Made by a program: the position numbers and the translations under genes. Under the pieces are notes generated by a model that ran no database searches, was not told where the DNA came from, and was given only the letters and a program-made list of their open reading frames with translations. From NCBI GenBank assembly GCA_021806765.1, contig JAJZQR010000035.1, positions 1-27,973 of the forward strand: a stretch of DNA of 27,973 bases, read 5' to 3'. This DNA comes from Chloroflexota bacterium. Its GTDB lineage: Bacteria; Chloroflexota; UBA6077. Below are positions 14,908 through 22,830 of the stretch, one piece after another. Numbering within the stretch: the stretch's first letter is position 1; each line of letters opens with the position of its first letter.

Positions 14908-15234
14908 GGCAAAACCCTCCCAGTTCTGCTTTCTTGACCTTGCCGCAGCACGGACTATCCGTGAGGCAGCTGCGGCGAACACATGGATAGAGCCGCCAGG
15001 TTGCCGAAGGGAACTGCTACAAAGTGGTGATGCTGCACGATTTGTGCCGCCGAAGTGGCCCGCTTCTTGCTCGTTCCAGATCCGGATTGTTCGGCCGCGA
15101 GGTTCTCGCTGAGGCGGCGACGCCCCATGCCATTCGGAGGCTGGCGCATTTTGTGCTACCTCTCCTACCAGGCTATCACGGGGTAGCATGCAGCCTGTCC
15201 CCGCCAAATGGACTTGCCAGATAGGAGGCTGTGT
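14908..15234. other. Divergent intergenic region, no gene seen
   Basis: 327 bp between the small membrane protein (minus) and the glycosyltransferase (plus). Only weak signals are seen: a 7-bp inverted pair tgctacc (15154-15160) and ggtagca (15182-15188), overlapping a poor promoter match (TTGTGC 15152-15157, TATCAC 15174-15179, 16-bp spacer) about 56 bp before the glycosyltransferase start. Confidence 0.5.
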
Positions 15235-16344
15235 ATGCCTGCCCCTCACTCATCGAGGAGGAACGGGGCACACTTGAGAGTCCTGTTCGCCGTGGCTGCA
15301 TGGGGCCTCGGCCACGCTACCCGCGACCTGGTACTGATCCGGGCACTACTGGCGGCTGGCCATGAGGTCACCATTCTCTCGACCGAGCGGGCGCTGCAGC
15401 TTCTCCGCAGCGAACTGGGCGACCGCTGCAGCTACCTGGACCTGCCTGACATCCCCAAACCGCTCAGCCGCCAGGCCTTGATGTTCTACGTGAAGATGAG
15501 CGTGCTGATGCCACAGGTCTTCTGGATCTTCTGGCGGGAGCACGAGTATGCCCGGAAGATCAATCGGATCCACCGGTTCGACCGCATCATCTCCGACACC
15601 CGCTACGGGGTGTTCCTGCGAGATGTCCCCAGCTACTACTTGGTGCACTCCCTGCGTCAGATTGTCCCCGGCCGGCCTCGCCAATTGGAGAAGATGGTGG
15701 AACTGGTTCAGCGAGGGCTGCTGGCCGGGGCCCGGAAGATCCTGATACCGGACCAGCGGGAGAACGGTCTGGCAGGCGACCTCTGCCACAACCTGACCTG
15801 CTTCGACGGCAGCGAATTCGAATACATAGGGATACTGTCCAGCGTGAAACGGCAGCCGGTGGAGCAGGACATCGATTACTTCATCACCGTGTCGGGAGCG
15901 GAGCCGCAGAGAACGATCTTCGAGAAGATAGTCCTGCAGCAGGCTTACGACCTGAAGGGACGGGTGGTGATCGCCCTGGGGAAACCCGACGTGCCCCTCT
16001 CGGTGTCCAGCGACGGCCGGGTGGACGTGTACAGCTACATGGGACGCAGACAACAGGAAGAGATGATGAACCGCGCCCGCCTGGTGGTCAGCCGCTCGGG
16101 ATACACGACCATGATGGAACTGGCCGAACTGGGCAAGCGAGCGTTGCTGGTCCCGACAGTGGGGCAGAGCGAGCAGGAGTATCTGGGAGCCTATCACGAG
16201 AAGCTGGGCACCATGCACACGGTGATCCAGTCCCGCCTCTCCCTGGCCCGAGACGTGCAGGCGGCGGCTTCCTACTCAGGGATCCCCCTGGATCATGGGA
16301 CGGAGGAGTCCGCGAGGAAGTTCCTCCAGGTGGTGGAGGGATAA
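15235..16344 (+). CDS. MurG-like (GT-B fold) glycosyltransferase
   Basis: 369 residues. The N-terminal WGLGHATR (residues 23-30) and the C-terminal segment VVSRSGYTTMMELAELGKRALLVPTVGQSEQ are the acceptor-side glycine loop and nucleotide-sugar-binding region of GT-B enzymes related to MurG and PF13528. It should move a sugar from a nucleotide sugar to an unknown acceptor, possibly a lipid. No membrane helix is seen; MurG relatives attach peripherally to the membrane. The ATG at 15235 is preferred over the in-frame 15208 because AGGAGG lies 6 bases before it. The gene converges on idi2, so it is not part of the hopanoid operon, although glycosylation of a membrane lipid would be compatible. 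Confidence 0.82.
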   Translation: MPAPHSSRRNGAHLRVLFAVAAWGLGHATRDLVLIRALLAAGHEVTILSTERALQLLRSELGDRCSYLDLPDIPKPLSRQALMFYVKMSVLMPQVFWIFWREHEYARKINRIHRFDRIISDTRYGVFLRDVPSYYLVHSLRQIVPGRPRQLEKMVELVQRGLLAGARKILIPDQRENGLAGDLCHNLTCFDGSEFEYIGILSSVKRQPVEQDIDYFITVSGAEPQRTIFEKIVLQQAYDLKGRVVIALGKPDVPLSVSSDGRVDVYSYMGRRQQEEMMNRARLVVSRSGYTTMMELAELGKRALLVPTVGQSEQEYLGAYHEKLGTMHTVIQSRLSLARDVQAAASYSGIPLDHGTEESARKFLQVVEG

Positions 16345-16349
16345 CCCTT

Positions 16350-16364
16350 CGTAGTAACGACTTC
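16350..16364. repeat. Fragment of the aacgacttcag repeat family
   Basis: cgtagtaacgacttc matches the reverse complement of 14590-14604 with one mismatch. It occupies nearly all of the 20-bp gap between two convergent genes. Confidence 0.45.
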
Positions 16365-17405
16365 TCACCCCGGCGCCTCCAGTAGCCTCGTCCGCCGCAG
16401 AGCAGGGACGTCGCCGGCTCCGCTGCAGAACATCGCTGTGCGCAACTCATGGAAAAATCGGTCCAGCCACTGGATAACGGCCTCCGCCGATTCCGTGGCA
16501 GGCAGCAGCAGCGGCTGGGCGATGCCGACGGCAGTGGCACCGAGAGCCAGGGCTTTCGCCGCGTCCACACCATTACGAATGCCCCCGGAGGCAACAACCG
16601 GGATCTCCCCCACCACCGGCACCACCTGCCGCAACGACTCGGCCGTGGGAATGCCCCAGGCCGCAAAGGGTGATCGGAGGGCCTCCTCTCGGGCCATACC
16701 GGTCGACAGCTGCTCCACCAGGTACCAGGAAGTGCCTCCAGCCCCGGCAACGTCGATAGCGCCGGCGCCGCCGGCCGCCAGCGCTGCGGCGGCTTCTCGG
16801 GATATTCCCCACCCGACCTCTTTCACCATCACCGGCACGGCCAAATGCCGGCAGACGTTCGCTATCCTCTCCGTGAGGCCCCGGTAACGGTGGTCTCCAG
16901 AGCGCTGATAGACCTCCTGCAAGCCGTTCAGGTGCAGGCAGAGAGCATCGGCGTCGATCATGTCTACTGCCTGCTCACATTCCCTCAGTCCGAAGCCCAG
17001 GTTCAGCTGTACGGCCCCCAGATTCCCCAGCAACAGAATATCCGGGGCATACTCCCGCACCTGATAGCTGCTCGCCAGGGTAGGATCCACGATGGCCGCT
17101 CGCTGGGAGCCCACGCCCATTCCGAGGCCCAGCTGCTGGGCCGCCACGGCCAGGTTTCGGTTGATCTCCGCCCCCAGCCGGCATCCACCGGTCATCGCCG
17201 TGATTACCACGGGCGCCCGCAGTCGCTTGCCCAGCAGTGATGTCGAGAGGTCGATCTCTTGCCAGTCGACCTCCGGCAACGCCTGGTGTACAAAACTGTA
17301 CCGTTCGAGGCCGGTAGTCACCCGGGTTGCCTGGACATCGTTGCTCAAGCAGATCTGTAAGTGTGCTTCTTTGCGGCGCTCGTGACCCGACGACCGATCA
17401 GCCAT
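16365..17405 (-). CDS. fni: Type 2 isopentenyl-diphosphate delta-isomerase
   Basis: 346 residues, the usual size of FMN-dependent type 2 enzymes, which interconvert IPP and DMAPP. Landmarks are the N-terminal RRKEAH (residues 10-15), MTGG (71-74), GMGVGSQR (95-102), LHLNGLQE, VKEVGWG, and the phosphate/FMN-binding GGTSW and ASGGIRNG. The ATG at 17405 is chosen because GGAGGT lies 7 bases upstream and the protein then has the normal family start; a longer frame to 17486 would overlap the DUF116 gene. Last gene of the hopanoid operon, balancing the two C5 building blocks for the prenyl synthase upstream. Confidence 0.94.
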   Translation of the reverse strand: MADRSSGHERRKEAHLQICLSNDVQATRVTTGLERYSFVHQALPEVDWQEIDLSTSLLGKRLRAPVVITAMTGGCRLGAEINRNLAVAAQQLGLGMGVGSQRAAIVDPTLASSYQVREYAPDILLLGNLGAVQLNLGFGLRECEQAVDMIDADALCLHLNGLQEVYQRSGDHRYRGLTERIANVCRHLAVPVMVKEVGWGISREAAAALAAGGAGAIDVAGAGGTSWYLVEQLSTGMAREEALRSPFAAWGIPTAESLRQVVPVVGEIPVVASGGIRNGVDAAKALALGATAVGIAQPLLLPATESAEAVIQWLDRFFHELRTAMFCSGAGDVPALRRTRLLEAPG

Positions 17406-17461
17406 GGGCCCTACCTCCGGGATAGAATCTGGCCTCCTCCCTCCCCTGCACCCTTCCGGGA

Positions 17462-17923
17462 CTACCTCGCCACCCCGGCGCGACATCCGGCGCTGATGGT
17501 CTCCAGGGCCAGATCCTCGTCCACCTCGGTATCCACGCAGCCATCTTTGGTGAGAGGGACTACCACGATGGCCGGAGCCTGCCTATCGCTGTCTTTGGCA
17601 ATGGCCCCCACGGCGTCGACTCCTTCTCCCAACTCTCTGGCACAGGCCACCGCGACGATCGCCCTGGGATCCTGTTCCACCACGAACCTCACGGCCATGG
17701 CTCCCCCGGCTGCGATGCACACCCCTTTATACCCGGCCGACAGGGCCGCCCGACTGAGCCTGCCCACCGAGCAATCCTCCTGGCAGTCATCGGGGCACAC
17801 GAGGCCCCGTTTGGTGAACTTGCCGGGACAGCTCAGGCTGGGACGCATACAGTGCGAGAGTAACAGTACGCGCTCCGCGGGGTCTGTGGCCGCCAGCCTT
17901 TCGTGCTCCTCAGGTTCGTTCAT
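17462..17923 (-). CDS. DUF116-family cysteine-rich protein
   Basis: 153 residues with nine cysteines. Five sit in the first third: Cys25, Cys32, Cys43, Cys47 and Cys51 (LLSHCMRP, CPGKF, LVCPDDCQEDC). Later ones are at 69, 94, 129 and 147. The order and the GGAMAVRFV and AVACARELGEG segments fit DUF116, a family of unknown function. The spacing suggests an Fe-S or zinc site; this is inference. The ATG at 17923 overlaps the squalene-hopene cyclase stop as ATGA, with GGGAG upstream, so translation is coupled to the cyclase. It lies between shc and fni, which ties it to hopanoid or isoprenoid metabolism. The longer frame reaching 18358 is antisense-free but lies inside shc and is rejected. Confidence 0.85.
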   Translation of the reverse strand: MNEPEEHERLAATDPAERVLLLSHCMRPSLSCPGKFTKRGLVCPDDCQEDCSVGRLSRAALSAGYKGVCIAAGGAMAVRFVVEQDPRAIVAVACARELGEGVDAVGAIAKDSDRQAPAIVVVPLTKDGCVDTEVDEDLALETISAGCRAGVAR

Positions 17924-19899
17924 CGCGATGCTCCCTTCAGATAAGCGTCGTACCGGGCCAAAGCCATCAGGGGGAAGTAGGCCCGATACAGGTCGTACCG
18001 GAGGTAGAAGGCCCTGGGGAAACCGGTCCCGGTGTAGGGCTCCTCCTCCCACGAGCCATCCTCTCGCTGAGTCTCGAGCAGGTATCTGATCCCCCGCTCC
18101 ACCGGGGGACTGGACGCCTGTCCGGCAGCCATCAGTCCCATCAACGCCCAGGCCGACTGAGAAGGCGTACTGGGCCCCGTGCCCTTCCAGCCCGAGTCGG
18201 CGTAGCTCTCGCAGCTTTCCCCCCAACCCCCGTCGGGTTTCTGCCGGAAGGCCAGCCACGAGCATGCGCGTTGCAGGTAACTCTGGTTTGGCTCCTCCCC
18301 CGCCGCCACCAGGGCGGCCAGGACCAGACCGGTCCCGTAGAGGTAGTTGACACCCCACCGGCCATACCAGGATCCGTCGGCCTCCTGAGTAGCCTTGAGA
18401 TAGGCTATCGCCTTCTTCAGAGACACCGGGTCCCGGTTGGACTCCCCCAGCAACTCCACCGCATGGGCCGTGACGTCGGCACAGGTAGGATCCAGGGGAG
18501 ACATGAAGTCGGCGAAGGGGATCTGCGTCAGGATCATCTTATCGTTGTCCCGATCGAAGGCGGCCCAACCGCCGTCCTTGCTCTGCATGCTGGTAACCCA
18601 GCGTATAGCCCCTTCGATGGCCCTCCCTTTGGCAGCCTCGTGGTCCTCCGGCAGCCACACGCGGCGGAGAGCCCGAGAGACCACCGCCGTGTCGTCCAGG
18701 TCAGGATACAGGTCGTTGTCGAACTCGAAGGCCCAGCAGGCAGGCAGGGTGTTCGGGCTCTTGACCTGCCAGTCGCCACCCACCGTGATCTGTTGCGAGA
18801 GCAGCCAGGAGGCGGCCTTCTGCAGGGCCGGATGACCGGAGGGCAGGCCGGATTCCCACAAGCCGATGACGCTCCAGGCCGTGTCCCAGACCGGCGAGGT
18901 CGCCGGCTGCAGCCGCAGGGTGGACTCGTCCTCGACGATGAACCCCTCGAGCCCCTTCATCCCCAATTCCATGACCGGGTGGCTCAAGGGATACCCCAGG
19001 CTCTTGAGGGCCACCAGGGAGTAGACCCAGGGGAGCATGATCCCGCCCCAACTACCGTCCGCCTCCTGATGCTCTACGATCCACTCCTCGGCCTTGCGAA
19101 GGGCCCGCTGGCGTCCGGGTTTTAGGGGAGATTTCTCCCACAGCTTCAGCAGGGAGTCCATCATCAGGAAGAAGGACTTCCAGCTGAATGGATTGCCGAT
19201 CTTCCCCAGGGAGTAGTCCCTGCGCCTCTCTGGCTCCAGGTACAGTTCAGGTACCCTGGCCCAATCGGGCACGGGGCAGGTCGGTCTATTGGTGAGCACC
19301 ACGGTGAGAGCCACTATGGTGGCCCGGGACCAACTGGCGAACTCGTAGATGTTCATGTAGAACCAGTTGGGCAGCAATATCACCTCGGGCGGCAATGCCG
19401 GAGTCCCCTTCCAGGGGTACTGTCCGAAGAGGGCCAGCCATATCTTGGTGAAGATGTTGGCCCGGCAGATACCCCCTTTGCTCAGGATGAACTCCCGTGC
19501 CCGTCCCATGAAGGGCTCCTCGGCAGAGACGCCCGCCAGTTTCAGGTCGAAGTAGACCTGGATGCTCGCGCTCACGTCGCCCGGCCCACCGTGGTGGCTG
19601 CTCCAGGAGCCATCCGGGTTCTGCTTGCTCCTGGCATAGTTCACCACCTTCTGCTGCCTCACAGGGTCGACGCTGCCGAGCAAGTAGTACATGAGGGGCA
19701 CGTAGCCCGCGGATACGGAGGCGTCGGCTTCCAGTTCCCCTGCCCAGTAGCCCTCCGGATATTGGAGCCCGAGCAGATGGGACTGGGCCCGTCCGAGGGC
19801 AACCTCCACCTCCTCCGCCCCCGGCCTCGAAGGCAGACTGTCGACGGGGTAGGGGGCCGCCGGCCCAGCCGGCCTTCCCACGTCAACTGGCGTATCCAT
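17920..19899 (-). CDS. shc: Squalene-hopene cyclase
   Basis: 659 residues, normal length. This monotopic membrane enzyme cyclises squalene to hopene/hopanol. The catalytic acid motif DLDDTA is at residues 400-405 (Asp402 is the central acid of DxDDTA). Several QW repeats are visible, for example QNPDGSW, QEADGSW, QSKDGGWAAFD and QKPDGGWGE. The C terminus has the typical GTGFPRAFYLRYDLYR. The ATG at 19899 overlaps the end of hpnA by 17 bp, with AAAGGGA directly before it. It is the key committed step of the operon. No frameshift is seen. Homology to oxidosqualene cyclases is excluded by context and length. Confidence 0.97.
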   Translation of the reverse strand: MDTPVDVGRPAGPAAPYPVDSLPSRPGAEEVEVALGRAQSHLLGLQYPEGYWAGELEADASVSAGYVPLMYYLLGSVDPVRQQKVVNYARSKQNPDGSWSSHHGGPGDVSASIQVYFDLKLAGVSAEEPFMGRAREFILSKGGICRANIFTKIWLALFGQYPWKGTPALPPEVILLPNWFYMNIYEFASWSRATIVALTVVLTNRPTCPVPDWARVPELYLEPERRRDYSLGKIGNPFSWKSFFLMMDSLLKLWEKSPLKPGRQRALRKAEEWIVEHQEADGSWGGIMLPWVYSLVALKSLGYPLSHPVMELGMKGLEGFIVEDESTLRLQPATSPVWDTAWSVIGLWESGLPSGHPALQKAASWLLSQQITVGGDWQVKSPNTLPACWAFEFDNDLYPDLDDTAVVSRALRRVWLPEDHEAAKGRAIEGAIRWVTSMQSKDGGWAAFDRDNDKMILTQIPFADFMSPLDPTCADVTAHAVELLGESNRDPVSLKKAIAYLKATQEADGSWYGRWGVNYLYGTGLVLAALVAAGEEPNQSYLQRACSWLAFRQKPDGGWGESCESYADSGWKGTGPSTPSQSAWALMGLMAAGQASSPPVERGIRYLLETQREDGSWEEEPYTGTGFPRAFYLRYDLYRAYFPLMALARYDAYLKGASR

Positions 19900-20872
19900 T
19901 CCCTTTGAACCACCTCACCGCGTTCTCCAGGGCTTCCTCCACCGGTGTTTGAGGAAGACCAAGCTCCTTCACAGCCTTGGAGCAATCGAAGTGCCTGAAG
20001 TTCCTGGCCGTCTTTACTGCCGCCACCGGGATCCTGGGCGGCTTTCCCGTCACCTTTCTAGCGACCAACTCGTCCACGTGGGCTGCAATCAGGGCAAACC
20101 AGAGGGGTATCCTGACCCGAGGTGCTGGGAGTTGCGTTATCTCCTCCAGGATCTGCATGATCCCCTTCAGCGTGACATTCCTGTTGCCCAGGAGGTACCT
20201 TTCGCCGGGGCGTCCCCTCTCCAGCGCCAGGATGTGGCCGCGGGCCACGTCCCTGACGTCCACCAGGTTCAACCCCGTGTTCACGTAGGCCGGCATTCGT
20301 CTATTGAGAAAACCCACGATGATCTGGCCGGTCGGGGTCGGCTTCACGTCCCCAGGTCCCACGGGTGTCGTGGGGTTCACCACCACCAGTGGAAGCCCTT
20401 CCCCGTATATCCTGAGAGCTACCTTCTCCGCCTCTAGCTTCGATTTCTTGTAGTGGCCCGAAAGGTGGCTGGATGAAGACACCCTTTCCTCGGTGCCCAG
20501 GCGGCCGTTCCTGGGGATCCCCACGGTCGACTCCGTGCTGGTGTACACCACCTTCTGGATGCCCCTCGTCCGGGCGGCCGTGAGCAGCCTGTCCGTGCCG
20601 CCGACGTTGGTCTCGTACACCTCTTCGGGGTTGGGGGTCCAGAAGCTGTAGGCCGCGGCCACGTGGAAGAGGAAGTCGCACCCCTCCAGGGCCTTCTCCA
20701 GGGATGCCCCATCCCTCAGGTCCCCCGTAGCGACCTCGACCCCGAGGCCATCCAGGTTCTTTCGGTTGCTATCCGGCCTCACCAGAGTCCTCACCTGGTA
20801 GCCCTGGCTCAACAACTCCTTCACCAGGTTCGATCCGATGAAGCCGGTGCCGCCCGTAACCAGCGCTTTCAT
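19883..20872 (-). CDS. hpnA: Hopanoid-associated NAD-dependent sugar epimerase HpnA
   Basis: 329 residues of the extended short-chain dehydrogenase family. The NAD-binding GGTGFIG is near residues 7-13, and the catalytic YKKSK gives Tyr141 and Lys145. The segments VVNPTTPVGPGDVKPTPTGQ and YVNTGLNLVDVRDVARGH match the HpnA subfamily, which is found in hopanoid clusters and is thought to act on sugar head groups. The ATG at 20872 is chosen over the GTG directly before it (20875), with GAGAAGG upstream. Its 3' end overlaps shc. A palindromic repeat separates it from hpnG. Confidence 0.92.
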   Translation of the reverse strand: MKALVTGGTGFIGSNLVKELLSQGYQVRTLVRPDSNRKNLDGLGVEVATGDLRDGASLEKALEGCDFLFHVAAAYSFWTPNPEEVYETNVGGTDRLLTAARTRGIQKVVYTSTESTVGIPRNGRLGTEERVSSSSHLSGHYKKSKLEAEKVALRIYGEGLPLVVVNPTTPVGPGDVKPTPTGQIIVGFLNRRMPAYVNTGLNLVDVRDVARGHILALERGRPGERYLLGNRNVTLKGIMQILEEITQLPAPRVRIPLWFALIAAHVDELVARKVTGKPPRIPVAAVKTARNFRHFDCSKAVKELGLPQTPVEEALENAVRWFKGNGYAS

Positions 20873-20931
20873 CACGCCCTTCTCACCGATCCGAACAGGT
20901 CTAAGCGCCTGGCCCTAGATAGTCTGCTCTT

Positions 20932-21010
20932 CGTCACCCCCGCGAAAGCGGGGGTCCAGGACACCACCGCGCGGGGAGGACTCTGGATGCCCGCCTTCGC
21001 GGGCATGACG
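20932..21010. repeat. Double-hairpin interspersed repeat (cgtcacccccgcgaaagcgg type)
   Basis: The first hairpin CCCCCGC-gaaa-GCGGGGG is at 20937-20954. The second, ATGCCCGC-cttc-GCGGGCAT, is at 20987-21006. Outer inverted ends cgtca (20932-20936) and tgacg (21006-21010), and inner tccag/ctgga pairs, make the whole 79-bp element an imperfect palindrome. It is a widely distributed bacterial repeat, often mis-called as a coding peptide containing TPAKAGVQ. It is inserted between hpnG and hpnA within the operon. Confidence 0.85.
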
Positions 21011-21057
21011 ACATCCCCACGGGCTATCTGCCACTTGCTTAGCCGCCGGCCTACCAT

Positions 21058-21819
21058 TTACAGCTGAAGTATCACGGCTTCCAGCAGCCCGGTTAGCCGG
21101 GCGGCCGCGCGTCGCGAGTTCACGTAGACGCCGGGCATCTTGGCCAGGTCGGCCGGATGGGACAGGAAGTATTTAGCTCCCTTCCCCAACTGCCACCGGC
21201 CGTCCGGGCCGAGGAACTGATCGAAGGGCGGCAACTCATGAGTAACGGTGTCGGAGACGGCCCGGACTGCGAGGAAGGGGATCCCCCACCTCTGGGCGAG
21301 ACGGCCCGCCCAGAAACTCTCCATATCCACCACCTCGGCGCCAAGAGTCTTCCAGAGGGCCGCCCGTTCTTCCCGCCTTCCCACCACCCTGCTCACCGTC
21401 ACGCCGGTTCCCACCCGCACCGCCCCCTCGGCGGCAGCATTCTCTGCCAGATTCATCAGCCAGGGGTCCGACCTGCAACTGCCCTCGGCACCATCTCCGT
21501 CGCCATCTCGAAGCAGCGAGCAGAGCACCAGTTCACCGGCCTCCAACTCCTCCGACAGCGCCCCGGCGAAGCCTAAGGACACTATGCCGCTCACGAACGG
21601 ACGGGAGGCCAGCAGAGACTCCATAGCGGCTTCCACCTGCCGCCGGCCCGGCCCCGTCTGGACCAGCAACAGCTCTCTGCCGGCGTACCTCCCCTGAAAG
21701 AGGCGCCAGCCCTGCCGAGCTACCATCCGCTCGACCTTCATCCGCTTCCGCAGGCCGTCGGTCTCCTCCTTGAAGGCTCCCAGGAGGACCAGCGGGGGAA
21801 CCCTTCCGCCCAAGATCAC
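21058..21819 (-). CDS. hpnG: Hopanoid-associated nucleoside phosphorylase-like protein HpnG
   Basis: About 253 residues of the purine nucleoside phosphorylase/MTA nucleosidase superfamily. Visible: GFAGALSEELEAGELVL, the substrate-binding EVVDMESFWAGR, and AVRAVSDT with the catalytic Asp. In characterised hopanoid producers HpnG removes adenine from adenosylhopane, made by HpnH, on the way to ribosyl hopane and bacteriohopanepolyols. The start is uncertain. GTG at 21819 overlaps the hpnH stop as GTGA. TTG at 21813 has a better-spaced GGAGG. GTG at 21852 would overlap hpnH by 37 bp. The position directly after hpnH supports the assignment. Confidence 0.9.
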   Translation of the reverse strand: MILGGRVPPLVLLGAFKEETDGLRKRMKVERMVARQGWRLFQGRYAGRELLLVQTGPGRRQVEAAMESLLASRPFVSGIVSLGFAGALSEELEAGELVLCSLLRDGDGDGAEGSCRSDPWLMNLAENAAAEGAVRVGTGVTVSRVVGRREERAALWKTLGAEVVDMESFWAGRLAQRWGIPFLAVRAVSDTVTHELPPFDQFLGPDGRWQLGKGAKYFLSHPADLAKMPGVYVNSRRAAARLTGLLEAVILQL

Positions 21820-22820
21820 GCCCCTCCGAGGCTCCACCTGGCCATGTTCCACAGGTCAGCCGCGCTCCTGGAGGCGGCCTCTATGGCGCTGGCCTCGAAG
21901 CCGGAGTGAACCATGCAGTTAGTGCACCGAGGGTCCCTGCCGGCCCCGTATTTCTCCCAGGGGGTTTCCTCCATCAACTGTTGGAAGCTCTCGCAATAGC
22001 CATCGGTGAGCAGGTAGCAGGGTTTCTTCCATCCCTTCGGGTTTCTGGTCGGCGTGCTCCAGGGCGTGCAGCGTAGCGAGCGCCTGCCGGCCAGGAACTC
22101 CAGGTAGACCGGCGTGTGATAGAAGGGAAAACGGCGAGACTGTTCGTATATGGGACCGAATACGGCGGGGACCTCATCGCGGGTCAGGAAGATGTCGGCG
22201 TCCACCTCTTCGTAGCTGAAGGCCGGGGCCACCATCATGCCGTCCACTCCCAGGTCCGTCAGCAGTGAGAAGAGGCTCAGCATCTCCTCGGGTCTTGCCC
22301 CCTTGAAGACAGTGGTATTGGTCCGCACCTGGAATCCCGCCTGCTTGGCGGCTCTAATGCCGGCGACGGCGATATCGAAGACTCCCTTTCGCCCGGTTAT
22401 GCGATCGTGGACGTTCGCTAGGCCATCCAGGTGGAAGACTATGCTGAGGTACGGGCTCGGCTCGAACAGCTCGAGCGCCCTCTCCAGGGCGATCCCGTTA
22501 GTGCACATATATACGAAACGCTTCCTGTCCACGATCCCTTTGACGATCTCGCCGATCTGCGGATGGAGGAGCGGCTCGCCTCCAGCGATGGAGACGACAG
22601 GCGCTCCCGCCTCGTCCACGGCCGACAGACACTCCTCCAGGCTGAGCATCCGGCTGCCGATAGCCCTGTCTTCCCGGATCCGTCCGCACCCCGCGCAGGA
22701 CAGGTTGCAGCGGAAGGTAGGCTCCAGCATCAGCACCATGGGGAACCGCCTCCGGCCGCGCAGCCTGTTACCGGCCACGTGCCGGGCCATGGACAGGGAA
22801 AGCAGTAAAGGGAAGGCCAT
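21816..22820 (-). CDS. hpnH: Adenosyl-hopene transferase HpnH (radical SAM)
   Basis: 334 residues. The radical SAM cluster motif CNLSCAGC begins near residue 38, followed by the SAM-binding IAGGEPLLHP. The C-terminal region has further cysteines (RCTPW, PCYLLTDGYC, RCTNCMVHSGFE) characteristic of HpnH. It joins the 5'-deoxyadenosyl group of SAM to hopene, forming adenosylhopane, the first step of C35 hopanoid side chains. The ATG at 22820 is chosen because AGGAGGG lies 5 bases upstream; a TTG directly before it is in frame but less likely. It lies 10 bp after the prenyl synthase gene and overlaps hpnG. Confidence 0.95.
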   Translation of the reverse strand: MAFPLLLSLSMARHVAGNRLRGRRRFPMVLMLEPTFRCNLSCAGCGRIREDRAIGSRMLSLEECLSAVDEAGAPVVSIAGGEPLLHPQIGEIVKGIVDRKRFVYMCTNGIALERALELFEPSPYLSIVFHLDGLANVHDRITGRKGVFDIAVAGIRAAKQAGFQVRTNTTVFKGARPEEMLSLFSLLTDLGVDGMMVAPAFSYEEVDADIFLTRDEVPAVFGPIYEQSRRFPFYHTPVYLEFLAGRRSLRCTPWSTPTRNPKGWKKPCYLLTDGYCESFQQLMEETPWEKYGAGRDPRCTNCMVHSGFEASAIEAASRSAADLWNMARWSLGGA

Positions 22821-22830
22821 CAATACCCTC

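Noticed and set aside
17924..18358. Upstream extension of the DUF116 frame
   Set aside because: It lies inside shc in another frame; the ATGA overlap with a ribosome-binding site gives the proper start.
20663..21067. 134-codon frame containing a TPAKAGVQ-type peptide
   Set aside because: The peptide is the translation of the interspersed repeat at 20932-21010 and the rest is antisense to hpnA.
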